Source: CAIMUS01 sp963708455 | Lineage (GTDB): Bacteria; Pseudomonadota; Gammaproteobacteria; Competibacterales; Competibacteraceae | Assembly: GCA_963708455.1 (NCBI GenBank) | Contig: CAVPSQ010000003.1 | Location: forward strand, 124,001 to 188,000 | Direction: 5' to 3' | DNA length: 64,000 nucleotides | In this document: positions 17,299 through 24,872 of the stretch, piece by piece | How positions within the stretch are numbered: the stretch's first letter is position 1 | Layout: every line of letters starts with the position of its first letter | Translations under genes and position numbers: made by a program | The notes under the pieces: generated by a model | What the model was told of the DNA's origin: nothing | Seen by the model: the letters and a program-made list of their open reading frames with translations, nothing else | The model's database searches: none

Positions 17299-18276
17299 AT
17301 GCTCAACGTCGCCTACAAGCTCGTTCTCGGCAGCGCCAGCCAGCAATCCGGCAAGACCAGCGATCTGCTGGCGCTGGAAACCTGCGCCGCGCTGGGCATC
17401 CCGGTGAATACCTGTCGGCTCGTGCTCGCCGGCCCGGCGTCGGTCAGCCTGAATCCAGCGGATGCCGTGAGCGTCGAACTGGGCTATGACACGGCGCTGA
17501 CCCAGGTCTTCACCGGCAAGGTGGCTACGGTGGAACGGGGCATCGAACGCATCACCGTTAACGCCGCCAGCGCCTTCAGTGCCCTGACGGCCGCCCGCTA
17601 CCATTGCCTGTATGAAAAACAGAATGCCAGTGACATTGCCAGCGATCTGCTCGGCCGCTTGAAGATCGATACAGGCACCGTGGCGACGGGTGAAAAATTC
17701 GCCAGCTTCAGCGTAAGCGGCCAGCAACCGGTCTGGGATGTGCTGTTCGAGCTGGCGCGGCGCTGCGGCTTCGATTTCTATGCCGATGTCGAGGATAAAG
17801 CCGTCTTTAAACCATACGCTGCCCGCAAGACCCACGGTTTGGAGTATGGGGTACACCTACTGGATTTCGTCCAGGACAACGTTGCTCCCACATTGGACGG
17901 CGTCGAGGTCTACGGTGAAAGCCCGGTAGGGCAGGGGCAGGGTGAGGACGCCAGTTCCTGGCTGACCAAGAAAGCAGTCAAGGGCGCCGCCGGCAAGACT
18001 AGCGGTAACATTCTACGCCTGGCCGATGCAACAGCCCGGACCCAGGATCTGGTGCGCGCCATTGCCGGGAATATCCTGCAAGTCCATCAGACCCAGCGGC
18101 GCGGTCGGCTGCGCGTATTGGGCAATCCGGAGGTTCAGTTGGGCGATGCGGTAACAGTTTCCAAACTGCCCGATTCAGCCCAAAACGGCACGTACAAGGT
18201 AACCGGCGTGCGCCATCGCCTGAACGCCCGGGTCGGCTTCGTGACCGAAATCGGGTGGGAAAAAACGGTAGATTAA
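17299..18276 (+). CDS. Late control gene D-like (gpD/gp27-type) baseplate hub, cluster 1
   Basis: This protein of about 325 residues has the gpD/VgrG N-terminal half layout: ADAVSVELGYDTALTQVFTG, RITVNAASAFSALTAARY, a helix pair with ASDIASDLLGRL, and FELARRCGFDFYADVEDKAV. It continues with HLLDFVQDNVAPTLDGVEVY and the C-terminal barrel VHQTQRRGRLRVLGNPEVQL and DAVTVSKLPDSAQNGTYKV. Trimers of such proteins form the hub that carries the spike. It is followed 14 bases on by the spike gene, the usual partner. The cluster 2 homologue is 54317-55348. Confidence 0.8.
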   Translation: MLNVAYKLVLGSASQQSGKTSDLLALETCAALGIPVNTCRLVLAGPASVSLNPADAVSVELGYDTALTQVFTGKVATVERGIERITVNAASAFSALTAARYHCLYEKQNASDIASDLLGRLKIDTGTVATGEKFASFSVSGQQPVWDVLFELARRCGFDFYADVEDKAVFKPYAARKTHGLEYGVHLLDFVQDNVAPTLDGVEVYGESPVGQGQGEDASSWLTKKAVKGAAGKTSGNILRLADATARTQDLVRAIAGNILQVHQTQRRGRLRVLGNPEVQLGDAVTVSKLPDSAQNGTYKVTGVRHRLNARVGFVTEIGWEKTVD

Positions 18277-18289
18277 TGCGGAGATTGGC

Positions 18290-18934
18290 GTGGAAAGCAT
18301 CGTCGGCGTTATGAAAAAAGTGGCGCAGCAGGAAGCGCAGCGCATCCACACCACCGAACTCGGTGTGGTGACGGCAGTTTTCCCACACGCCGATGATGGC
18401 GATAAGGATAATTATCAGTGTTCGGTCAAGTTGAAAAACAGGAAACAACCCGATGGAGCGGATTTCGAGCTACGCCAAGTTCCAGTGGCGACACCTTATA
18501 TCGGTCTGGCGGCCATCCCTAATGTCGGCGATCTGGTGCTGATCAGTTTCATCGGCGGCAATATCAATGCCCCGATTATCATCGGCCGGCTCTATAACGA
18601 CGAGGACCGTCCGCCGGCCAATAAGAGCAAGGAATTCCTGCTGCAGCACACCCTCAAGGAAGGCGGCAGCCTCAAGCTGGACGAAGACGGCAGGATTATC
18701 GTCACCAGTAAAAACCAGAAGAACGTGTTGACGGTGGAGGATGACCAGATGTCGATCGTGAATGAGAAATTCAGCCTGGTGATCGATATTGCCGGAGAGA
18801 AGATCTCGATCACTTCGGATAAGGACCTGGAGCTGACGGCCCCCAAAGGCAAGTTTATGGTGAGCGCCAAAGAAGTCGAAATCACCGCCTCGGCGGCGAT
18901 GAAGCTCAAGGGCGCCACGATCGATCTGAATTGA
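18290..18934 (+). CDS. gpV/gp5-like central spike protein, cluster 1
   Basis: The 214-residue protein has an OB-fold region (LGVVTAVFPHADDGDKDNYQ, FELRQVPVATPYIGL, GDLVLISFIGGNINAPIIIG, RLYNDEDRPP) followed by repeats of the spike beta-helix (GRIIVTSKNQKNVLTVED, KISITSDKDLELTAPKGK, ASAAMKLKGATIDLN). It is the membrane-piercing spike seen in phage, T6SS and eCIS particles. It ends directly after a beta-helix strand with no Cys/His tip, unlike the cluster 2 spike, so a separate PAAR-type tip or a blunt tip is implied; none was found in cluster 1. Confidence 0.8.
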   Translation: MESIVGVMKKVAQQEAQRIHTTELGVVTAVFPHADDGDKDNYQCSVKLKNRKQPDGADFELRQVPVATPYIGLAAIPNVGDLVLISFIGGNINAPIIIGRLYNDEDRPPANKSKEFLLQHTLKEGGSLKLDEDGRIIVTSKNQKNVLTVEDDQMSIVNEKFSLVIDIAGEKISITSDKDLELTAPKGKFMVSAKEVEITASAAMKLKGATIDLN

Positions 18935-18959
18935 TGAGGCAATCCTGACTGGAGGCCAA

Positions 18960-19384
18960 GTGTCCACCGACCTGTTCCTCACCCGCCGCGCCTTCGACCA
19001 GATGACTTCCGACCGTCTGGGGGTCGATCTCGCCATTGAACGGGGGATCTCAAAGTGGTGAGTGGGCGCGCCGACCTGGCGCAGGCCGTCGTCAACCGGC
19101 TGTTGACCCGACAGGGCGAATTGACCGATCTCGGCCACCCCGACTATGGTTCCCGCCTGTACCAGTTGATCGGTGAACCGAACAGCCGCCGTACCTATGC
19201 CGTCGCCGAACTGTATATCCGCGAGGCACTGGCCGGAGAGCCGCGCATTCAGGAGATAGTGGCGATCAGCTTCGCGCCGCCATCGCCGCGCCCGGACAAG
19301 CGCAGTCTGCTTGAAGTGACCCTCGTGATTCAGCCGGTGGAAGCGGCGGAATCCCTGACGATCACGACGCAAATCCCGCTATGA
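18960..19384 (+). CDS. gp25-like baseplate wedge protein, cluster 1 (one frameshift)
   Basis: The GTG at 18960 follows GGAGG and reads STDLFLTRRAFDQMTSDRLG, VDLAIERG; the frame then closes. The second frame continues DLKVVSGRADLAQAVVNRLL, GELTDLGHPDYGSRL and YIREALAGEPRIQEIVAI, the hallmark of GPW/gp25 wedges. Adding one G to the G5 run at 19042-19046 rejoins them as ERGDLKVVSG. The protein (about 141 residues) nucleates the baseplate wedge and seeds sheath polymerisation. The single-base gap in a homopolymer makes an assembly error likely. It overlaps no other gene and precedes baseplate J by about 27 bp. Confidence 0.75.
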
Positions 19385-19410
19385 CCCGCTAACCCGGCCT
19401 GGAGACCGAC

Positions 19411-21477
19411 ATGTCCTTCGACAAGAAAAACTTCAGCGATATTTTCGGGAGCATGCTGGCCGATACGCGCCGCCGTATCCCCGACCTGACCGACTTCGAG
19501 GAAGGCAGCGTCGTGCGTTCTCTGTACGAGTCCTTCTCCTACGAGCTGGCCCTGCTCTACGAACAGCTCGACCTGGTCTACCAGGCCGGGTTCGTCGATA
19601 CTGCCGAGAGCGCCCATCTCGACCGGGTCGTGGCCGTGCTGGGCCTCAAACGCAATGAGCCGGATTTCGCCACCGGGGTGGTGACCTTTAGCCGTGACAA
19701 GGGCCTGAACGAGGAATTGATCATTCCCATCGGCACGCTGGTCACCACAGAAGAAAACAAGAACCAGGACCCGCCGAAGAAGGCTTATCTCACCAGCGAG
19801 GAAGGGCGGATTGCGGCTGGCCAGACGGCGGTGGACGTGCGCCTCCAGGCCGAAGCCCGCGGCAAGCAGATGGTGGCGGACGCCGAGACCGTGACTGTGA
19901 TGCCGCTGCCCGTACCTGGAGTCAAAGCGATAACCAACAAGAAGCCGGTCCGCTTCCTGGGGCGCGACCGGGAGACCGACGATGAGCTGCGGCAGCGCGC
20001 CAAACAGGCCCTGCTGGCCTCGGGCCGGGCCTCCGTCACCGCTATCGAAACGGCTCTGCTGGGTATAACGGGCGTGCGAGGGGTAAAGGTCAAAGAGGAT
20101 TTCCCGAAGGAAGGAGAGCACCCGGAGAACTCCAGGCTGGGCACTATCGAGGTTTATGTGGACGGCTTGAACGAGCAGAACGCCCCGCGCTTGCGCGAAC
20201 GCCTTGACCAGGTGCGCGCCGCTGGCGTGTATGTCGTCCTCAAACCCGCCATCGCCATCCATCTGGAAGCCATTTTACAGATCGAGGTCGATCCCCGGAT
20301 CGCGGCGGATGAACGCCTGCAACTGGAAGCCGAAGTCGCCACCGCCGTCGCCGCGCTGATCGACGCTCTCGGCATGGGCCAGCCCTTACTCTTTACCCAG
20401 TTGAACAACGCCGTTCTCAAAGTCAACGGCGTGAAGGACATTCCTGATTTCCGCCTCACTACCTATCGAGAAGACGACAGTGACGCCAGCCGGGCGAGGG
20501 GCAAGGTTGTGCTGTCGCGCACCGTGAAGCTCGATAACACCATCAGAGTCCCGGTAAACACGCTGGTGCGAACGACGCTGGGCCAGCAATTTCTACTGGC
20601 CGCCGATAACCAGTTCGAGGAACAGCAGCAGGAAATCGCAGTGGAGGTAAAGGCCGTTCGGGCGGGGCGCGACGGGGAACTGCTGCGCACCGGCGACGCC
20701 ACCGCCTGGGACAAGATCAAGGCTGGCGGCATCAACATCACCGTTCGCAACGACAAGCCTATCCTGATCGAGCGCCAGCAATTCGTCCTGGCGGATCGAC
20801 GGATCAACGTGCAAATCCTGGAACGGTTGGCGCCCGAAAGCATTCGCGTGGCCGCCGGGCAAAAACCCTTACGGGTGCGGGTACAGATCAAGCTGGCCCA
20901 GCCTGCTGAAGATCGCTCCAAGCAACGCCAGGCTATTGAAAGCGCCGTGAGCGCTTTCTTTAACGGGTTGCAAGTGGGGCAATCGTTTATCAAGACAGAG
21001 TTAGAAGAGAAGATCAAAGAGCTGGCCGGTGGCGACATCAAACTGCGCCTGATCGCCTTTCCCTTCCAAAGCCAGGCGCCGCAGGACGATTACCAGATCG
21101 AAGCCAGTTTCGTGGAGAAGCCCGAAGCAGAAATTATCTTTGTTTACAGCGACCGCCTGGAATTGGCCGGGCAGATGCAACTGGTTCTGCCTCTGACCGC
21201 CAACGACGAGGAAAAGCGGGTCGCCAGAGGCGCGGTGCACCAGGCCATCGCGGATTATCTGGACGGATTGGCTCCCGAGGAAGACGCGGATCTGGAGAAA
21301 ATCCAGGCGGCGGCGCAAGTGGACAAGGTTCTGCGAATCGAGTTTAAGCCCGAGGATTGCAAGGTGCTGGATGCTGCCGGTCAGGAGATCAAAGATCGAA
21401 TCAAGAACCGGGCTGTCGGCGTGGATCTCTTTGAGAAACTTTTTCTCTCGAAAGAGAGGTTCCAGATCAATGCCTAA
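19411..21477 (+). CDS. Baseplate J-like protein with two J-type modules, cluster 1
   Basis: Residues 1-350 carry the baseplate J pattern: DFEEGSVVRSLYESFSYELA, a GTLVTTEEN beta-strand, GKQMVADAETVTVMPLPVPG, and RDRETDDELRQRAKQALLAS. After about residue 365 a second J-like half repeats the same elements (KVVLSRTVKLDNTIRVPVNT, GELLRTGDATAWDKIKAGGI). At 688 residues it is much longer than the single-module cluster 2 protein (404 residues). J-type proteins form the wedge arms that link gp25 to tail protein I and control sheath contraction. The second half may be a duplicated arm; I infer this from pattern similarity only. Confidence 0.75.
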   Translation: MSFDKKNFSDIFGSMLADTRRRIPDLTDFEEGSVVRSLYESFSYELALLYEQLDLVYQAGFVDTAESAHLDRVVAVLGLKRNEPDFATGVVTFSRDKGLNEELIIPIGTLVTTEENKNQDPPKKAYLTSEEGRIAAGQTAVDVRLQAEARGKQMVADAETVTVMPLPVPGVKAITNKKPVRFLGRDRETDDELRQRAKQALLASGRASVTAIETALLGITGVRGVKVKEDFPKEGEHPENSRLGTIEVYVDGLNEQNAPRLRERLDQVRAAGVYVVLKPAIAIHLEAILQIEVDPRIAADERLQLEAEVATAVAALIDALGMGQPLLFTQLNNAVLKVNGVKDIPDFRLTTYREDDSDASRARGKVVLSRTVKLDNTIRVPVNTLVRTTLGQQFLLAADNQFEEQQQEIAVEVKAVRAGRDGELLRTGDATAWDKIKAGGINITVRNDKPILIERQQFVLADRRINVQILERLAPESIRVAAGQKPLRVRVQIKLAQPAEDRSKQRQAIESAVSAFFNGLQVGQSFIKTELEEKIKELAGGDIKLRLIAFPFQSQAPQDDYQIEASFVEKPEAEIIFVYSDRLELAGQMQLVLPLTANDEEKRVARGAVHQAIADYLDGLAPEEDADLEKIQAAAQVDKVLRIEFKPEDCKVLDAAGQEIKDRIKNRAVGVDLFEKLFLSKERFQINA

Positions 21478-21484
21478 TAACCTG

Positions 21485-21533
21485 TATGAAAACTCCCTCC
21501 CCTCTGGTGGGGGAGGGTTGGGGTGGGGGGGTT
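21485..21533 (+). repeat. C/G-rich intergenic hairpin repeat between baseplate J and tail protein I genes
   Basis: AACTCCCTCCCC followed by GGTGGGGGAGGG, then GGGGTGGGGGGG, can fold into a stem. The first part closely resembles the interior of the inverted-repeat element at 33627-33724 (ACTCCCTCCCCCACAAGGGG). It lies in the roughly 80-bp gap before the next tail gene, which consequently has no clear Shine-Dalgarno site. Confidence 0.55.
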
Positions 21534-21558
21534 GCACACGAGCGCCGGAACCTAACGC

Positions 21559-23661
21559 ATGGCAACGATGACTGGCCAAACGATCACGGGAAAAACCGTC
21601 GGCATCCTGGCACGCCTGCCCCATTTCTGCCACATTGAGCAGGCGGGCGGCCTGTTGGCGGCTGTCGTAGACATCTTCGGGCGGCGGCTGGAACGCGCTG
21701 AGGCCGACCTGTACCGTGTGCTGCACGCTCATCATGTAGAGACCGCCGACAACGAAGGCTTTCAGGGCTACACCGCCCCGCCGGCCAAGCGTGGCGACCT
21801 GGATAAAATCTTCGCGCTGTATCTGGAAGCACTCGGCGGCACAGCCCTGCTCGTCAGGGTCAATCCGTATTTCACCGCGCGCTCGATCGATGTCCGGCGA
21901 CTGGCCGGTTTGCTGATCGAAGAGAACCATCCACTCATCGCTTATTGCCGCCAGAAGTTCCGGTTCAGCACCTGGAAGTTGCTGTTGCGCTACGACGCCC
22001 AGCGCATGCAGTTCGATTCCAGGGATATCCAACCGGGTTTTGTGCTGGCCCTGCTGCTGGGTCGGACGGGTATCGCCCGCCATGTACGCGACAGACTGGA
22101 CCCCGCCACGAGGCAACTGCTGTCGGCCTATAACGGCGGTGATCGCCTCGATCCCCGCCTGCAAGCGGCGCTGGCTACCGATCTGAACGAGCGCCTGTTG
22201 CGCGATCCCAGCCTGTTCCGTAATAACCTGGATGAGTTCAGTCGCCTGAAGCTGCCGCCGCCGGCCATCGCGCTGAGCAACAGCCTCTATCTGGATTATC
22301 TGCGCGAGCGCTATCAAGCCGAAAAAGATCCGTTGCTGGCGTCGCTTGAGCAGGTCGAACCCGCCGCAATTCCGGCCGGTGACGATCAAATCCGTCTGAA
22401 CCGTCTGCTGCTCGAAGCGGCTTTTCCCTACAGCGCGCAACAGCCCTGGGGATTCCGGCCGCGAGGCGTCCCTGCGTTGGACGAGATTCGCGCGGCGCTG
22501 ACCGGCCGCAGCGGCGACCCTGAACAGGGCGGCGAGTTGAATCGCTTACTGACCGATCCGGCGCTCTATACCGAGGAACGCTTCCCCGATCTGGTGGAAG
22601 ACTATCCTTATCTGCAAAAGCGTTATAGCGGTGAACCGATCTGGCTGAATCGCATGCTGCTGGAATCGGCCTTCCCCAACGACATCGAGCGCAGCTATGC
22701 CCCCTACCGTGAACGCCTGCTGGGCCTGATCGCCGTCCTGCGGCGGGGCGCTTCCACCCTCCAGGGCATTATCGATATCGTGGCCGCCAATCTGGGCATC
22801 GTGGGTGACGATCCCCAGGTACGCGCCGCCAAAGCGCTGATCAATGTTGCGGAATTCGATCCCGAACGCACCCGTTTTTCCGACGGGGGGTTGAGCTTGT
22901 ACCAGGAGTTTGCAGTCAACAACAGCAATCCTGGCGAGGCAACGCCGGAGATCTGGCTGAAGATGCTCCCCGGCGAGACGAGGACCTTATGCAATGTCAG
23001 TTTCGAGGATGTGACCACGCGCCAGTCCATCCGCGTGGCGACGCGCATAAAGCCTGAAGACACGTTGACCTTCAGCAACGGTTCCGTCCTGTTGAACGGC
23101 ATCACTCCGAAAGATCTGCCGGTCGGCCAGATTCCCAGCCTCAAGTCCGGGATTACCCATTGGCGCTTCGTGGCGGACCTGGTCGCGGTGGAGGATGACA
23201 GCGTTCAGCCGGCCGGACGCTTCGACGAGGCGAACTTTGGTGAATCGGTCTGGGTCACCGCCGATCCGGTGGTCCATGGGGAAGTGCTGTCGTACCGCTA
23301 TACGCCCGGCACATTCACCGTCGTCATCCCCTGGCACATTCCCGGCTTCACGGACAAGTTCGCCGAGACCGAGCAGCATCCGCGCCATCAGATTCTGACG
23401 CTGGTGAACCGGGTAAAAGCCGCCGGCATCCAGGCCAGCGTGGCCTATCAGCAGGTCTTCCGCGAAGATCACGATCAGTCCGCGGGATTGATCCTGGCTG
23501 TCAGCGGTGCATTGCTGGCCGACTATTACGATACTCAGGATAAACTCATGGCCAGCAATACCCAGCAAACCCGCGAAGATCAGGATATTGTCGATACCTT
23601 CAGCCTGTCGGGACATTTCGATCTGACCGGATGGGACAGTTTGAACAGCTTCTCTGGCTAA
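21559..23661 (+). CDS. Tail protein I-like baseplate protein, cluster 1
   Basis: The 700-residue protein begins TGKTVGILARLPHFCHIEQA and RLERAEADLYRVLHAHHVET, the helical N-terminal docking region of tail protein I relatives, which sits next to baseplate J. Three LNR(L/M)L-type helices occur (LNRLLLEAAFP, LNRLLTDPAL, LNRMLLESAFP). A beta-rich domain with two or more sandwich-like segments follows (ATPEIWLKMLPGETRTL, TRIKPEDTLTFSNGSVLL). It ends TFSLSGHFDLTGWDSLNSF, which resembles the DMFSLLGVFDTTRLNW end of the cluster 2 protein. It is placed between baseplate J and the fibre module and probably carries fibre attachment. There is no good Shine-Dalgarno site before the ATG. Confidence 0.65.
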   Translation: MATMTGQTITGKTVGILARLPHFCHIEQAGGLLAAVVDIFGRRLERAEADLYRVLHAHHVETADNEGFQGYTAPPAKRGDLDKIFALYLEALGGTALLVRVNPYFTARSIDVRRLAGLLIEENHPLIAYCRQKFRFSTWKLLLRYDAQRMQFDSRDIQPGFVLALLLGRTGIARHVRDRLDPATRQLLSAYNGGDRLDPRLQAALATDLNERLLRDPSLFRNNLDEFSRLKLPPPAIALSNSLYLDYLRERYQAEKDPLLASLEQVEPAAIPAGDDQIRLNRLLLEAAFPYSAQQPWGFRPRGVPALDEIRAALTGRSGDPEQGGELNRLLTDPALYTEERFPDLVEDYPYLQKRYSGEPIWLNRMLLESAFPNDIERSYAPYRERLLGLIAVLRRGASTLQGIIDIVAANLGIVGDDPQVRAAKALINVAEFDPERTRFSDGGLSLYQEFAVNNSNPGEATPEIWLKMLPGETRTLCNVSFEDVTTRQSIRVATRIKPEDTLTFSNGSVLLNGITPKDLPVGQIPSLKSGITHWRFVADLVAVEDDSVQPAGRFDEANFGESVWVTADPVVHGEVLSYRYTPGTFTVVIPWHIPGFTDKFAETEQHPRHQILTLVNRVKAAGIQASVAYQQVFREDHDQSAGLILAVSGALLADYYDTQDKLMASNTQQTREDQDIVDTFSLSGHFDLTGWDSLNSFSG

Positions 23662-23685
23662 TTAACTGATTGGGAGAACCCTGCT

Positions 23686-24159
23686 ATGCTTACGAGAGAG
23701 GATTTACATATCGCCGGTAAACTGACTCTGCGCAAAATCACGCTGGATGACCGACTGGTGGAGGAGGTAACCGTCAATAACGATATTACCCTGGCAGGCC
23801 GCGATTTGATCGCGCGGTTATTTAACAAAGACAACAAGGATGTGCAGATCGGGCGGGTATCGAAGATTCAGGTAGGGCGCTCGCAAACGGCATTCGACCC
23901 CAAGCAAACGGCTTTACTTGACAGGGTCGGTGAGACGCCCATCAGCCGGGTCGAAATCAGCGAGGTAGTTGACGCCACCGGACGGCCCAGGAAAATGTTA
24001 AGGTTGGTTGGCGAATTGGGCGAGAACGACTGCAACGATGCCTTACGGGAGGCGGGCTTATTCACCGATGACAACGTGATATACAACCGGGTGACGTTCG
24101 ATACCGTGACCAAGTCAACGCAGTTCAAGCTGACGCTGGTTTGGGAAATTATGTTCTGA
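23686..24159 (+). CDS. Small distal tail/fibre-adaptor protein, cluster 1
   Basis: The 157-residue protein follows tail protein I and ends NRVTFDTVTKSTQFKLTLVW, EIMF. The cluster 2 homologue (45547-46029) ends NRVTFPVITRTNNLEMTLTW, EVLF. Both have the same N-terminal pattern of valine-rich strands (RKITLDDRLVEEVTVNNDIT). This YNRVTF...LTW signature is also typical of small proteins near tail-fibre genes of contractile phages, so an adaptor between the I protein and the fibre is likely. No catalytic motif is visible. Good GGGAGA precedes the ATG. Confidence 0.6.
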   Translation: MLTREDLHIAGKLTLRKITLDDRLVEEVTVNNDITLAGRDLIARLFNKDNKDVQIGRVSKIQVGRSQTAFDPKQTALLDRVGETPISRVEISEVVDATGRPRKMLRLVGELGENDCNDALREAGLFTDDNVIYNRVTFDTVTKSTQFKLTLVWEIMF

Positions 24160-24224
24160 TCTTTTGGGGCTGTGCTTGTTGATGAAATAGCCTTTATCAG
24201 CCTTTAAAATCAGGTGACTCGATT

Positions 24225-24455
24225 ATGAAGTGGCAAGATTACATTACGTCCGATCCTCCTATCTGTCATGGTAAAACCTGTTTCAAAGGTACGCGCATTA
24301 TGGTTTCAGTAATATTAGATAATCTTGCGGCTGGTGTAGAAATAGAGGAGATACTACGGAGTTATCCTTCCCTGAACCATGAATCGATCCAGGCGGCGAT
24401 TGCGTATGCAGCCGATCTGGCTCGAGAGCGGGTTATTGATTTACCAGCAGCTTGA
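24225..24455 (+). CDS. DUF433 antitoxin-type protein
   Basis: This 76-residue protein has the DUF433 signature: a WQDYITSDPPICHGKTCFKG start, GTRIMVSVILDNLAAG, and IEEILRSYPSLNHESIQAA. DUF433 proteins are small winged-helix/HTH-like proteins that usually pair with DUF5615 PIN-like partners, as here. The next gene begins 7 bases downstream. The pair interrupts the tail operon between the small distal protein and the fibre gene, so it is probably an acquired addiction or defence module. A second pair lies at 29861-30452 on the other strand. Confidence 0.8.
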   Translation: MKWQDYITSDPPICHGKTCFKGTRIMVSVILDNLAAGVEIEEILRSYPSLNHESIQAAIAYAADLARERVIDLPAA

Positions 24456-24461
24456 TTCATT

Positions 24462-24821
24462 ATGCTTCGTTTTAAAGTGGATGAAAATTTGCCGGTGGAA
24501 GTGGCTACCTTGCTGCAACAAGCTGGTCACGATGCGTTGACCGTAATCGACCAGCAGCTTGCTGGAGAACCTGATACCAATCTAGCACAAGTCTGTAAGA
24601 CGGAGGATCGTATCCTAGTCACATTGGATACGGATTTTACCAACATCCGAATGTATCCGCCTCAGACTTATCCAGGCATTATTGTTTTACGATTGCGACA
24701 ACAAGATAAACTGAATATCCTGACGGTCATGTTACGCATGTTACCTATTCTTACAGTGGAGTTGTTATCCAACCAATTGTGGATCGTAAACGAGAACAGA
24801 ATCCGAATCAGAAGCGGTTGA
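24462..24821 (+). CDS. DUF5615 PIN-like nuclease (putative toxin)
   Basis: The 119-residue protein has MLRFKVDENLPVEVATLLQQ, with an early aspartate and glutamate, a central acidic DR(I)LVTLDTDFTNIR motif, and GIIVLRL plus a C-terminal IVNENRIRIRSG. This is the layout of DUF5615/PIN-like ribonucleases (DENL and LDTDF being the metal-binding residues). It follows a DUF433 gene by 7 bases and forms a likely toxin-antitoxin pair. The target RNA is unknown. Confidence 0.8.
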   Translation: MLRFKVDENLPVEVATLLQQAGHDALTVIDQQLAGEPDTNLAQVCKTEDRILVTLDTDFTNIRMYPPQTYPGIIVLRLRQQDKLNILTVMLRMLPILTVELLSNQLWIVNENRIRIRSG

Positions 24822-24872
24822 TTATTTTATCAACCCTAGTAAATGATTACGCAAAAACCGAGGAATCCTACT

